64,000 nucleotides of DNA from contig NC_059416.1 of NCBI RefSeq assembly GCF_905220565.1, positions 12,214,001 through 12,278,000 on the forward strand. The letters run 5' to 3'. The notes below the pieces were generated by a model. That model did not search any database. It was not told the DNA's origin and saw nothing but the letters and a program-made list of their open reading frames with translations. The stretch is from Melitaea cinxia. Its lineage: Eukaryota; Arthropoda; Insecta; Lepidoptera; Nymphalidae. Position 1 is the first letter of the stretch, and every line of letters starts with the position of its first letter. A program made the position numbers and the translations under genes. Positions 51,306-63,716 of the stretch are shown here, one piece after another.

Positions 51306-51834
51306 TGTCTGTTTGTCGATTCATGTGTTCTATCGTCTGTGAATCTTCAGCCTATTGATAATTAATAACAAAGGTAATAATAATAATTCTATCATCTTAG
51401 AACATATGTATATAGTAATAGTTCATGCAGTAATTATAGACGCATCACAATGTATATATTGCAAGCACAATAGGACCTTTATGCACACACCATATCTCGT
51501 GGTTTTGGGAGAGTAACATGTGTGAGTTTGTTTCACTGATTTTGTTAAGTTATAGCCATTAAAGAATAGAAAGTTATATGGCTACAAATAAAAAAATCGA
51601 ATATAACCTCCTTCTTGTTTTGAAGTCTGCCATAAATTCTGTATAATATAAAAGCCGAATCAGAGACGAACTTCACCCATATGCTTAATGGATGAAAATT
51701 ATTTTATATTTATTTTACTATATTAGATAAAAATCGTGAAAGGGTTGACGGAAAAATTCCTAGCCAGGCCATATTTAATCAAATTTGAAAATTTTATTTT
51801 TATTAAAAACGCACCCACGAGTTTCATAATAATT
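51306..51834. other. No recognised feature
   Basis: AT-rich; a family P end (CCTCCTTCTTGTTTTGAAGT) lies near 51607-51626. Confidence 0.35.
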
Positions 51835-52065
51835 GTGTTTGCTAGCAAACGAGTAAAAACAATAGTTGCCACTACGATTATATCGAAGATTCCCCTCGAT
51901 TTCTCTGAGATACTATCTTCAGATCCTAATTTTCTTATCGTGGTACTACCCTTGGAATATCTCCTTTCGAACAAAAAAAGAATTAGCAAAACCGGTTCAT
52001 AAACGACGAAATTAGTTAAAAATAGGTGGAACTGAAAACCTACTTTTTGAAGTTGGTTAAAAAAT
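51835..52065 (-). repeat. Family P repeat (copy)
   Basis: TTGTGTTTGCTAGCAAACGA, GATTTCTCTGAGATACTATC, TTCAGATCCTAATTTTCTTA and TTTTTTGAAGTTGGTTAAAA in minus orientation. The twin 88-codon frames here are repeat artefacts. Confidence 0.6.
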
Positions 52066-52689
52066 GAAAGAAATTTCGAATGTTAACACAGGCAGGACGC
52101 ATTGCTCGAAGACTTGTCTTCAAGCATTGCGGAATCTTCGAAGATGGATCTTAAACTAGGGCTGATATAAAAGTTTATTTAAATGAAGACATACATTTAT
52201 TTTGATATATTTGATAACAAAATATCCGGTAGAAACGTTTTCGATACGGACTTATGTACAGTAAACTTCAATCTCGACGATAAACAGTTTGCATAATACA
52301 AGAAGATGAATAGAGATTAAGCGCTGCAGCTTTTGAAAAGTTTGCCGTGGATCTCGAAGCGTCGGACTTAGTAAGTTAGAAAACTTGAATATTAGTTTTG
52401 TGGGTTTGTAAAAGTCAAATTTGATTTAATCATTGAGACGGCGTGTCATAAAAAGTACTTCGTAAAGTAAATAAGTGAAATATAGCGCTTAAAAACGCTT
52501 TATCGAATAAACGGGGAGTAGGTTGGTATAAGGTGATAGACACACTTAACGAAAGCCAAAATAATGTCATTTACAAAAATAATAATACATTTGTATTAAT
52601 ATAAATGAATTAAAAAAAACTCGACAATAATAAAAGAAAGATAAGGTAGCAAAAAAATCAAACAAAATGAAAATGTATATCTTAACATT
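52066..52689. other. No recognised feature
   Basis: A small inverted repeat is visible: CGAAGACTTGTCTTCAAGC around 52110. No gene. Confidence 0.35.
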
Positions 52690-52795
52690 AGTTGAGAGAG
52701 AGATATAAGTTAGTGAAGATAGAAAGAGAGTGAGTTACGTTTCGTAAGTTTTACTTCAGTCGTGTGATTAAAGCACGCTCGTTTTTTTTTTTTTG
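52690..52795 (+). repeat. Repeat family X (copy 3, partial)
   Basis: AGTTACGTTTCGTAAGTTTT and ACTTCAGTCGTGTG match the end of 24410-24560, followed by a T-run. 52796-53890 shows no feature. Confidence 0.45.
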
Positions 52796-53899
52796 TGTAA
52801 ATACGTTATTTTATGGTATATGTAAGTTTCACGAATACTTAGCACATCGCATCGGTAGAATATAAAAACGTCTATTTTCTCGGTTTAGCAATTTTCAAAT
52901 ACTGAAATAGAAGCAGGTGAAAGAAAATAAAAATGATTTAATAATATTATTGTTATTTCAAATTTTTTTTTTATATATATTTACAGTTTACAAACTAAAG
53001 AAAAATTGCTCAACAATTACTGCCCAGTTTAAACGTAAATATCAAAATTCAAATTACTCTGAAATGCTTTTTTTGCTTTATTATAATTGCAGCTAGACTA
53101 CTCCCGCATACCTTGTTACACATTGTATATCACAGTTATAGCTCCAGAAAGTGATATTAGGTACGTATATGTACGTATCTCTTTGACTAACTTCATGAAT
53201 GGTTTACAGGTTTCTGACGGTGCTGACTACATTCGTTCGAAATTTGAAATCAATTCAAATCGAACACGATCAGTTGAATTCTTTTTTATAACATGGAAAC
53301 ATTTTCAGAAATAGAATTTCATGAAAATAAATATATACTAGCAGAAAACGTTTAACAAATAAATTGACAAAATTTGAAATCAATTAATGAAATCTATTAA
53401 AAAAAGAATAATCAAAATCGGTACATTGATACACAAGAAGTTATGAGATAAAACAATGTCGAATTTAGAATCCCCCATTTCGTTAAGTCAATTAAAACCA
53501 AAGCCAAAGCAAATAGATATAAACCAGATAAACTGTACATTATTGCTGTCTTCGATCCTATCTAGACAATCTTTCCGGCTGTTGACGTCATTTTGTGACG
53601 TCATGTTTGTCTAACCGGTGACCTTTAAACAATTGTTCAAAGGATTTATTTTCGGGTCTCTTTGTCATACGTTTCAATTATTTTATCAATAGGGATAATT
53701 TTCTCTTTTCATTTTGAGCGCTGTTTATAAAATTGAAACTTTAAAAAAACCTCGCTATCACAAATGTTTCATCGTCATCATAAATAGTCGAATGTCGTCA
53801 AAAGCAAGCGGTGCGCATACTACATACAATTGAGACAGACTAAATTTCATTTCAACTTCCGTAAACAATACTAATATTTCTTCAAATTATTTCAGACTT

Positions 53900-54241
53900 A
53901 ATTAATATTCGTCACTAATTCCAAATTACATCTTTGTGCCATTTGCAGTCGAAACACTTGGACCTTGGAGTAGCAGTGCTAAAAAATTTTTAAATGAGAT
54001 AACACCTCGCCTTATGGCCTCCACTGGTGACAAGAGAGCTTGTGCATTTTTTGCCCAGAGAATCGGCATAGCGATTCAACGGGGAAATGCTGCCAGCATT
54101 CTTGGCACAATTCCACGCAGACATGATTTATACCAAAACTATCTGTAAATATTTAGTTCTTAAGTTGTGAATTGTAAATATGTATAATATTTTGTATAAA
54201 TAAATAGCATTATTTGTTTGCGTCTTCAAAAAAAAAAAAAA
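53900..54241 (+). pseudogene. 5'-truncated LINE: reverse transcriptase-linked C terminus with poly(A)
   Basis: The open frame ends IFVPFAVETLGPW, then FFAQRIGIAIQRGNAASILG and a stop at 54148. The AIQRGNAAS segment is, from memory, conserved at the C terminus of a group of LINE-encoded proteins. The UTR is followed by a 14-A tail (54227-54240). TTCAGACTT flanks the piece (53891-53899 and 54242-54250), so it entered by target-primed reverse transcription. The same UTR start recurs at 62502-62540. Confidence 0.65.
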
Positions 54242-54410
54242 TTCAGACTTTAACGTAGCCAATATCGAGACTAGAACCATAAAGAGTTAGAGGATGTAGA
54301 ACGAAATATAGTTTCTATTGAAAAATAAACAAGAATATAATAAATACTTCACCGAATAATTACAAATTTAGCTATACGTTTAACACGAAAGTTACCACTT
54401 TTAATTGATT

Positions 54411-54525
54411 CAGCCTGTAACATCCCACTGCTGGGCATAGGCCTCTTTCTCCGTGTAAGAGAAGGGTTGGAGCTTAATCCATCACGCTGCTCTACTGCGG
54501 GCTGGCAGATACCAATAAACCTACT
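54411..54525 (-). repeat. SINE family S 3' fragment
   Basis: GATTCAGCCTGTAACATCCC and GAGCTTAATCCATCACGCTG on plus. Confidence 0.6.
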
Positions 54526-54540
54526 TATAAGTCAGTCAAT

Positions 54541-54640
54541 AAGTCAGTTCAGCCTATTGTAGTCCACTGCTGGACATAGGCTTCCCCAAGTCCACGCCAG
54601 ACATCCCGCTTTTTCGCAATCCTCATCCAGCCCATTCATC
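54541..54640 (-). mobile_element. LINE tail, family RB (copy 3)
   Basis: TTCAGCCTATTGTAGTCCAC, TCCCCAAGTCCACGCCAGAC and TTCGCAATCCTCATCCAGCC on plus. 54641-54882 shows nothing. Confidence 0.55.
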
Positions 54641-54882
54641 CATCAACTTATAAAATCACTAATACATTTTAGTAATAAAAGCCATCCATCGATGTATTGC
54701 AGTCAAGCAACAAAAAATTTGTTGTCTGTAAGGTCGGGTTTTGGGCGATAGTTTCATTTTGTAAAGAAACATTGATGAAAAATTGCATACTTTTATGAAT
54801 TGAATTGAATTATTATCACTGAATTATCATTATTTTGTATAATACTAAGAAGGAATTAATTGAAAATTACATTTTTTTTAGA

Positions 54883-55208
54883 TGGTCCAGAGGGTGGGGC
54901 CACTAGATATCTATCCGATAACTAGTTGGAACCGCTACGGGTACGCGACCCCGGACTACTCTAGCTGCTAGTGTCACACACCCCTCCCCGTGATCCGTGG
55001 CACTGGTATCCGTAACCCCAGATCCTTCTCTCACATAAATCCTTCTCACCTATCCTTCTTCTTACCTTAAATTTCCCAAGGAGGGTTGATGTCAGGCAGG
55101 CGGCCGGTCGTAAAATATACAAGCCAAATCACATTACAACATGGAAAACATGTTGTGCCGACCCTACATAAGTGGGATAAGGGCAGGAAGATGATGATGA
55201 TGATGATT
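54883..55208 (+). mobile_element. RTE-like LINE tail, third family
   Basis: Ends CGACCCTACATAAGTGGGAT, AAGGGCAGGAAGATGATGAT, a well-known lepidopteran LINE ending with a GAT tail. The 5' part holds GGTCCAGAGGGTGGGGCCAC and TGTCAGGCAGGCGGCCGGTC. Single copy in the window. Confidence 0.6.
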
Positions 55209-56146
55209 TTTTTTAGATAAATTAACATTTATTTATTCGAACTTCTAGCTGTGACGTCACGCGAGAAGAGAGATAAATGACAAGCCAATGCTTGGGCCGA
55301 TCGTGCTTGCTCTCGCTTACGCGCTCAAGCTCAGGCGTGACGTGACATTTTATCGTGCAGGCAGCCGGTGTTCATCGATTTATAAGACGTTATCACGTCA
55401 AAATCTAAACTCGAATTTATTGTTAAATAACTTAAGAGTTAATAAAGGCGATCGATTAAAAAACCTAAAAATACTTTTTTTAATATTCGTTGTAGCCTCT
55501 TTCACGGGTTGATAATTATTTATTTAAAATGACCTTTCCGCCGAGGTCAATATCAAAGGACGAGGGTTCAATTCAAGGCAGCTAATATTTACACATTACC
55601 TTGTTTATCCCGGTTTCAGATAACATTGTTCAATTTGAGGTCGAGAACAATATTTGCTATTTTCATCTGCGAAAGATTTGGGATGCTGATTACACCTGAT
55701 ATTGTATCCAGGAACGTTATGGATATTGTCTGTTATTGGACTCCGATATATTACATGGGAAATGTCTGTGTATATTACTACAAAATTATTTTGTCTGGAA
55801 AATCTTGGGTTCGACGTTTCCTAGCTATAATAGGGAATCCGTGTAGGTTTTGAAAGGATTTCCAAGGTATTTGTGTCAACCACGTCGACGTATTAATAGA
55901 TTACACTCTTTCTTCTTCATGTGAGGTTCCCATTCTTCATGCCCAGCAGTGGGCCCAAACCCAAACTAGTTAATATGTCTAGACATATTTAAAAGGGACG
56001 CATAAACTTTACAGGGAAAATAAAAGTCAAAGGATTATTAAAATTATGTCTGTTCATCTGTTTGTACATCTTTTCCTAGAACGCTACAAATATTATTAGG
56101 AATTTTACTTATCTCTTTACCATTATGTTACCTTTTTTATAGAAAT
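55209..56146. other. No supported feature
   Basis: Short frames (55288-55512, 55626-55853) have no recognised domain. CATGCCCAGCAGTGGGCCC at 55938-55956 is a SINE S scrap. Confidence 0.35.
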
Positions 56147-56200
56147 CTATACTAATATTATAAAGCTGAAAAGTTTATTTGTTTGTTTAAACACCTAATT
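56147..56200 (+). mobile_element. Helitron 5' end fragment
   Basis: A followed by TCTATACTAATATTATAAAG and CTGAAAAGTTTATTTGTTTG is the usual 5' end of lepidopteran Helitrons. A weaker one lies at 57291-57320. No matching 3' end was found. Confidence 0.5.
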
Positions 56201-56529
56201 TTAGTGGCAAATTTCAATTAGAAAAATTATTTTTATATTGCATAGCCCATTTATCGAGGAAGGCTCGTGTAAAGTATGATGTAACATCCGTTCAGGTTCA
56301 TTGTTATGTAACTGATTTCTTATGCTACGCGTATTTAGTCGCAGAAAGCAATGCCCCTGAAGCACGTGTACAATTGATCTCCATTGAAGATATAACATAA
56401 ATGATTATGTCAAACTAACTTTCAAAAAACATTTTTTTTTCAAATTTGAGTTCATAATAATCATATAATATTGATTTGTAGACAGTGGAGTAACAGTCGT
56501 CGTCCAAAAAAAATATTCTGTGTGAAACT

Positions 56530-56925
56530 CATATACGTTCTTACTAGATCAAAATCAAAAACAAAAAAAAAGTGTGTGCGTTCTTAAGCTTTCACTTCTG
56601 AAAAAAGTGAAAACTTTATTGGCAATCGCAATCAATTTATAATATAATAATAACTATTAAATTAATAATGACAATAATAACGTATTAATTGAATATACTA
56701 AACACAGCGATGTATGTGCGCCAAAAGAAATTTTCATTTTCAAAAAAACGACTTTGTTCAAATAGGCTTCAAAAGAACAAAAGAACCTTCGAACCCATCA
56801 TATTATAAGTTAAATTTTTAATTATTGTTAAAAATGAAGGTAGCGACAATTTAGAATGTAAATTCCACAGAGAAGAATCGGCAAAAATTGCTGCAGTTAC
56901 TCTTTTGTTTAAAACATAAATTATG
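56530..56925 (-). repeat. LINE 3' UTR, family L (split copy)
   Basis: GTTCAAATAGGCTTCAAAAG and AAATGAAGGTAGCGACAATT, GAGAAGAATCGGC, CAGTTACTCTTTTG on plus. 56926-58079 shows no feature. Confidence 0.5.
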
Positions 56926-58079
56926 TTTAAATACAAAATTGGTAATATCTTGCATGAAATACATCGTCACTAAATCCACACATCTTTATCATCTATGTCA
57001 TCCTGCACCGAATAATAAGCTTTAGCTATTCGTGTCTTTTCAATACAATTGATCAATTTCTATATAAACGTGCAACATTCTGTCACTGTGTCCGAAAGTT
57101 TTCTTTGGATACCCTCACGGTGCTTAATATTGATTTTGTCTTTATAATACTAGTCGCATACTATACTACTTTTAACTTTCGTATACATATTAGAACACAT
57201 AGGCACGTCGACCGAATGACCTAATTGAAATTTAAGTGTTTTTGGTAAGCCCAGCAGTCGAGTTGGTCTGGAGTAATTTTCCATACATATATATGCTAAT
57301 ATTATAAAGCTAAAAAGTTTGTTGTATCTAATGGTTCTAACTTGAAAAAATCTTCTTTTTTGTTGTGCAAAAAGTTTTAATAAATAAAATAAATAAAATA
57401 TTGTGTGAATTTAGTCACACAATTTATTTCCTGCGCGATATTGCTTTCCTGCAGACTGGCAACAACCAATCAGAATCAAGAGCGGTGGGGAGTGTTGTTA
57501 GTATTTTTCGTTAAAACATTCGGGGACGGTGAATGACATTTATTCGATTACCAGAACAAGAAGCTAACACTAGTCTCCTCAGTTGTTACATTAGATAATA
57601 ATTGATTATTCATATTAGTATTCGGATTATATGGAATCAGTTACACCAAGTTATACCAAGGTGTTTGATTTCACAAAATAAGCTTTATTGAAACGAAAGT
57701 TGTCAAGGATGCGACAATAATTTCCAATAATTTTCATATTCCTAAAATATTAGCAGTGCCGTTTAATCGTCGCATTTCACTTGAAACTCGGTCACAAGTT
57801 ATCGCTGTGTCTATGCATAAAATAAAACGTACCAAGGCCGCTTTGGTATATTGTGCTTTGAAAATCTTTGGAATAAAAATTTTTACCTATATAACTTTTC
57901 TGAATACATTTCATGACAATGGAAAGAATGGCACATTACAGGAAGTAACAATCTGCTTGATAAAGATTTCTCGTAGAGTCTTGAAGTTAGATTTGATTTA
58001 AAATGTGTGAGCTGATTGGCATCTCTTCTATCTGGCATAATGGATCAATTAAAATGAGTAATAAATAAATAAATATGTG

Positions 58080-58404
58080 TAACATACACACACGATCGTT
58101 CCTAAGTTAAGCAACTGAGGTAGGGCACAGCAACTGAGGTAGGGCATAGCAGGAATTTCTTGCTCAAAATATGGAGCAGCCCGACTGGGGAAGTACCTCG
58201 ACCTTACAGAAGATCACAGCTAAATAATACTGCTTTCAAGCAGTATTGTGTTCCTGTTGATGAGTAAGGTGACCAGAGCTCCTGGGGGGATTGGGTTGGC
58301 AACGCGCTTGCGATGCTTCTGGTGTTGCAGGCGTCTATAGGCTACGGTAATCTCTTACCATCAGGTGAGCCGTACGCTTGTTTGCCGAACTAGTGATATA
58401 AAAA
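58080..58404 (+). repeat. Family G repeat (copy 12) with duplicated start
   Basis: ACTGAGGTAGGGCA occurs twice in 24 bp (58113-58150). The copy then runs complete to the A-run. A family K scrap (CACACACGATCGTTCCTAAG) precedes it. Confidence 0.7.
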
Positions 58405-58754
58405 AAGCAAATTAATGTTGGTAAGGTAACGGCCGAATGATGTAGCTACTGTTAAGCACTAGTGTACTACATCACAATCTGTCTATATTTGTGTACAGCG
58501 GCAGCGTAAGGTTGTTAACGACTCGAATAATAATGAATGCTTAAAATGATTATCTACCCTTTTTATACAATTTTACCGATGTGTGAAATCAGAGCCAATT
58601 ATTAATTAATTTAAAATATTATACGAATGTAATTATAAATAAGAATATTAAATATTGATATAAGAAATTATTACATGTGGTTACTAAGCTATATCATAAC
58701 AATTAATATGAACTACGTCATAACCGTTGGGCGACATGAAAAAAAATCCGAAAC

Positions 58755-58825
58755 TACTACCCTTGGAGCATTAAGCAGGATCACTACAAAGTGTGCCAAA
58801 GGGCTTGTCAAATTAAAGACAACAA
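58755..58825 (-). repeat. Diverged SINE K head
   Basis: CCTTGGAGCATTAAGCAGGA, TCACTACAAAGTGTGCCAAA and GGGCTTGTCAA align with 32770-32850. 58826-59685 shows nothing recognised. Confidence 0.45.
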
Positions 58826-59685
58826 TGTCAATAAATGGTTTTATAAGTTTTAGTACTTATTTTTATGTAAGTAAAAACACATCTACCCTACATTTATGTG
58901 TTTTAACTCAAAAGACGTCCTGTAAAAAAGCTTTGGCAATAATCAAGGACTGTTCCTACTTTTCAGAATTTTCACTTCTGCTATGTATGAATTGATAACA
59001 CGCAAGTTTTTTTTTCATAGCATGTATTTCTAAGACAGCGTTATAACATCGCTTTTCAAAGTTTACTTGCACTCATTTGCGCTTGGATATCTCTGAAGAT
59101 ATCGTGAAATAGCACAACATTTCATGTAATAAATTAATTATGTATTCATTTTATATTTTTTTAAGTCTTCAAACAACAAAAGTGATGTTTTTAAATTAAA
59201 ATGATACCTTTTTGATTTTTGTAAAAAATGATCTTAAAAAAACAGTTGCTGATTTGATTAAAATTATATATAGAACCGCTGGTAACATAGGGTATTCATT
59301 ACTTGATTAAATTTATCAAAAACATTTATTTCGAAAACTACGACTTGAATAAGCTGTTTGCTGTAAAAATAAATATCTTTACAAGGATTGTTGGAGATTT
59401 ATTTACTGCCAACCTTGAATGTGAGAAGATTCAAATAAATATTTACCCTATTTTAATCAGGTTTTTTTCTGATCAAATTGAATGAAAGACTAAGTTACAC
59501 TATTTATTCTTAATATCAACAACCATTTGTTCAACCTATGTCCTATATAAAAGTGATTGGGTATGCTTTTCCGAATTTGACTAATTTTGGTTCTCCATTC
59601 ACTATTTAATGGATCATTTTGAGGTTCATTTTTAATTGATATCAACATTAAAGATATGTTATTTCCACCCTTTTTAACCAACTTT

Positions 59686-59711
59686 AAAAAAGGAAGAGGT
59701 TACTCAATTCG

Positions 59712-59780
<69 letters not shown>

Positions 59781-60140
59781 ATGTATATTCGGGGATAACT
59801 CCGTCGTTTATGAACCGATTTTGATAATTCTTTTTTTGTTGGAAAGGAGATATCCCTAGTTTGGTACCATGATAAGGTAATCATGATCTGATGATGGGAT
59901 CCCAGAGAAATCGAGGGAAACTCTCGAAAATCCGCATAAGTTTTTACTCGGTGTACCGATTTTGATGACTTTTAATTTAATTGAAAGCCGAGGTTTATTA
60001 TGTCAACTTTAAACTCAATCAACTTTCAATCAACTTTTAGAGTAATCTTGACTATTTTTTCGTCTACCTACGTTGTATTACTTGTCGATATAATTGAAGC
60101 CGGTTTTTCTTCGTTTGCTTGCAAACACAATTATATCTAT
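59686..60140 (+). repeat. Family P repeat (fullest copy)
   Basis: From AAAAAAGGAAGAGGTTACTC through a TA microsatellite (59717-59776), GGAAAGGAGATATCCCTAGT, GATGATGGGATCCCAGAGAA and ACGTTGTATTACTTGTCGAT to TTCGTTTGCTTGCAAACACA. It serves as reference for the split and inverted copies. Confidence 0.7.
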
Positions 60141-60463
60141 TGAATTTAAGGAGGACATCAGTTGGGTTTGTACAAAAATAAATACATTCAGCTGTGGTCT
60201 GCATTCTGCCTCAAGGCTAAACGAACCCGAACCGATCTCAGACCGAAGATGTAAGAAATAAAAGTAACTTTTCTCTAATAACGTAGTTAAGTTATATTTG
60301 TCGAAATAACAAATAAAAATATATGTGATAACTTATTCAAGTATTTTTTATTTTTCAACATACTAAGATTAAATACATGTCGATGATAAGATTTACTGTA
60401 TGATAACGGGGTTAGATATCTATGTTCCACTGAAGATTGTTTTAAGATGAAAATTATTATTAA

Positions 60464-60690
60464 CTGAGGTAAATCACGGCCGGAAATATCCTGCTCAAAA
60501 TCTGGAGCAGCCCGACTACCTCAAGTACTGAAGTACCTGGACAAAAGATCACAGCTAAATAATACTGATTTAGGGGAGCGGTCTGCAGCGCTTTCGATGC
60601 TTCTGGTGTTGCAGGCATTTATATACTATGGTAATCTCTTTACATCAGATGATGCGTACGACTATTTGTCGACCTTGCTGTATAAAAAAA
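60464..60690 (+). repeat. Family G repeat (copy 13, diverged)
   Basis: CTGAGGTAAATCACGGCCGG to TATTTGTCGACCTTGCTG with a middle deletion. 60691-61207 shows nothing recognised. Confidence 0.6.
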
Positions 60691-61207
60691 TAAATATCAC
60701 AAAATATTTCAGTCTTTTCAACTCCAGTTCTGAACACTAAAATCGCTTCTTGATGACTATCGTTTAAAAATAAAATTTATTTAAAACAGTTGAAAAAGGG
60801 TAATAAACTTAGGATTCCGACTTTTAGCGAAATAAAGTAATTGAATCAATTAATTAAGCGCGAGCGTTTTCCTTAATTTAAATTACATCATACCTATAAC
60901 TGTACATACAATGGAATCTTAGCAAAATAGTACAAAACATTTTCAAAGAATTAATTTGCATGTCTTCTGACGACGAGGTTTGATTCAATTTTAGCGAGAT
61001 CGTGCTCTGACAGAGATATTTTGGACTTTGTTCCGTCATTTTTGCTATTTTTAAAACAAAATCTTGCAATATAATTTACTAATATTATAATGTTACTTTT
61101 GCTCTACTGCTATTTAAAAAAAATGTATAAAAATATTTAAATAAAGTTTCTTTTGGAGAGCTTAGGTTTCAAAACTTTACTATACTTCTCCAGTAAGGGT
61201 TAATCAG

Positions 61208-61330
61208 ACGACGCGTTGATGCAGTAGTTACGGAACTGGCTGTTGCGCTGAATGTCGCAGGTTTGATCCCGACTGTGTGTTCTTGCATAGAATGCGTTAT
61301 ACTGGACCTGTCGGGGTTTCGTGTGGTAAT
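61208..61330 (+). repeat. tRNA-headed SINE, family C (diverged)
   Basis: GACGCGTTGATGCAGTAGTT and GCAGGTTTGATCCCGACTGT. The body is not recognisable. 61331-61914 holds nothing recognised. Confidence 0.5.
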
Positions 61331-61914
61331 AAATGCTAGTTGGAGTCGTTGAGTGTACATTTGAAGCGTTTAATTTTTTGGGCTTAAAGGTTTTGTCTAA
61401 GTTAGGCAAATGAGAGAAAAACTTGGTCACTTTAAATGCCCCGAGTAAAATTAAAATTTATGTCATAGGTTAAAATTTGCTTAAACACGACAACGACCAA
61501 CACATATGCTACATAGCCAAATATACAGTCGCCAATACGAGCCACTTAAGACCATTTTATCTAGCCATTGTCAAGCGAAAAAAATACAATACACGATAAA
61601 CTACTAACTATGCATGTTCAATAGTACAAATATACGAAGTCAATAAAGTGCAATGTGCATTTCATTATTCGAACCAATTTGGCGAGCCTAGCTGAACTGG
61701 CGTTGTGCCCAGCTGTAGACAACTTCTGAATCACCTCTTTATTTCTAACAAGCATGTCAATAGGCATTCGTTTGTTTTGGAACTTTTATTGTAACATTTA
61801 GATTGGTCACTACAACTGAATTAGGACATATTTAAAATAATGATCATGGCATAAACTAAAAGGTCACATAGAAGAATGGATGCAATACTAAAAAATGAAT
61901 AAACATTGTTTTGC

Positions 61915-62165
61915 TTCAGCCTGTAATATCCCACTGCTAGGAATAGGCCTCTTACCCATGTAGGAGAATGATCAGAGCTTAATCCACCACGCTGCTTCAA
62001 TGCAGGTTGACGGATATATGTATTCCCTACTATGAGTAATATGAGTAACGATCGTTATTAGGTGTACATGATAACAACGGTCGGTGTTTAGGCGCCGCCG
62101 ACAAAGCACACGCAGCATTACACCAGAGCGGTCGTCAAACGTTGCTTGATTTAAAAATAAATAAA
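61915..62165 (-). repeat. SINE family S (with head)
   Basis: CTTCAGCCTGTAATATCCCA at the tail side and ACCAGAGCGGTCGTC at the head side, on plus. Confidence 0.65.
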
Positions 62166-62204
62166 TCAAGAACAATGTGTCAAATTCAAAGATACTCGAT
62201 ATCG

Positions 62205-62280
62205 AAATCAAAAAAAAAATTAAATAATTCAAATAGGCTTCAAAAGAAATTTTGAATCGTCATTTTACAAATTATTTACA
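62205..62280 (-). repeat. LINE tail scrap, family L
   Basis: AAATAGGCTTCAAAAGAAAT and TTTGAATCGTCATTTTACAA on plus. A second LINE scrap at 62502-62540 matches the UTR at 54149-54190. Confidence 0.5.
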
Positions 62281-62593
62281 AACCGCGATAGGCTGAAGTA
62301 GTAATAAAATTCGATGGTATATAAATCCTGTACCAGAGGTCTGGAAACATTATGTGCAGAATTCTCATGACGATGTTCTTTCCAAATATTGGTCATCACA
62401 TTATCCTCTATCTAAAGAGAAGCAAACCAACGTGTATGCATGTTGCTGCGACCTCTTGATCTTTCATCATAAATTAAATCTAAAGAAACCTTAACAGTTC
62501 TTAAGTTGTGAATTGGAAATATGTATAATGTTGTAAAATTTAAAATTAATCAATTTACTATTTGTTCTCTTTATAAAACTATAACTTTCAACT

Positions 62594-62815
62594 AAGGTAC
62601 ACCAGAAAGCTTTCTACTCAAAATCTGGAGCAGCCCGACTGGGCAAGTACCTTGAGCTTACAGAAGATCACAGTGACCATGAGAATAGGGTGTTGATAGG
62701 GTCGGCAACGCGCTTGCGACGCTTTTAATGTTGCAGATGTCTATAGGCTACGTTAATCGCTTACCTTCAGGTGAGCGGTACGCTTGTTTGCCAACCTAGC
62801 TATATAAAAAAATAT
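62594..62815 (+). repeat. Family G repeat (copy 14)
   Basis: Lacks the first 20 bp and part of the middle; ends GTTTGCCAACCTAGCTATAT plus A-run. Confidence 0.65.
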
Positions 62816-63118
62816 AACAATAGAGGAAGAAATTTAATCCCTATAATATACTGTTCTAAAAAAACAAAACAAAGACACCCCTTTTAACGTTATATTCATA
62901 AAAAAGGATTTGAAGGAGACGTATGATCTACTCATAATTTACAGGTTTTTTGTTTAAAAACTGAAGGGAAGCCTTCACGTGGAGATGATGGATTACTTGA
63001 ACCCAGTTTTTATTCAAGTACTTTTGGTATTGCGACGTCATTCTCATATATCAATCTTGTTACGGTAAACGTATAGTGGCGTTTATTATGCATGATTTTT
63101 ATTTTATTTTTCATAATA

Positions 63119-63275
63119 CTAGCTGGTACCCGCGGCGTTGCCTGTATTTCATTAGCAATTAGTTAAAAGGCTTATTAGGAGACTGCCCTTTAAGCCTTCG
63201 TTTCAGGGCAAGTATCGCTGTTTTAAAGGCTTTCGCTGGACCGACCGATCTCTGTACCGATACCGACTTTATCTC
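63119..63275 (-). mobile_element. Helitron-like 3' end
   Basis: On minus the sequence ends GGCAACGCCGCGGGTACCAG then CTAG (63119-63122), a hairpin of the Helitron type. The 5' end is not defined. Confidence 0.45.
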
Positions 63276-63285
63276 TGTATTGTGG

Positions 63286-63716
63286 TTAATCAAATCAAAT
63301 TAAAAATAACTTTATTCAAATAGTTTTCACAAGCATCTTTGAATCGTCATCTTACAAATATACACCATCAAAATCCATTAACGACCGTCCGACGTTTGCC
63401 CTTTTTTTTTGATATCGCAGGGAAACCCATTTACGGGTGATATCCAGGATGCCCGGGTAGGCATTCCTAGACCGGTATGTCGGCTTAGCACTTCGGGGTG
63501 CACTACCGACCAAAACCCCTGCGGGAGCCTTCAGCCGCTTTAATTGGAGGGTCCCGGAACTGCAGGCAACAGGATCCCTCCAGCGACAGGCTGGCCTCGG
63601 CGAAAAGACCAGACTTCTCCTCCATGGGACTGTCCGGCTCACCTCTGAACAATCCCGACGACGCCATGTCTAGCAGGACCGGGTTCCCATCCCGGCCCGA
63701 CATGGGCACAGGGGCG
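63286..63716 (-). mobile_element. R1-like LINE 3' UTR
   Basis: This GC-rich UTR follows the stop of the adjoining coding fragment and passes into the family L tail (GACGATTCAAAGATGCTTGT, CTATTTGAATAAAGTTATTT, TTAATTTGATTTGATT). Family L scraps elsewhere may derive from relatives of this element. Confidence 0.6.

Noticed and set aside
51723..52002. Twin 88-codon frames on both strands
   Set aside because: Both read through a family P repeat copy.
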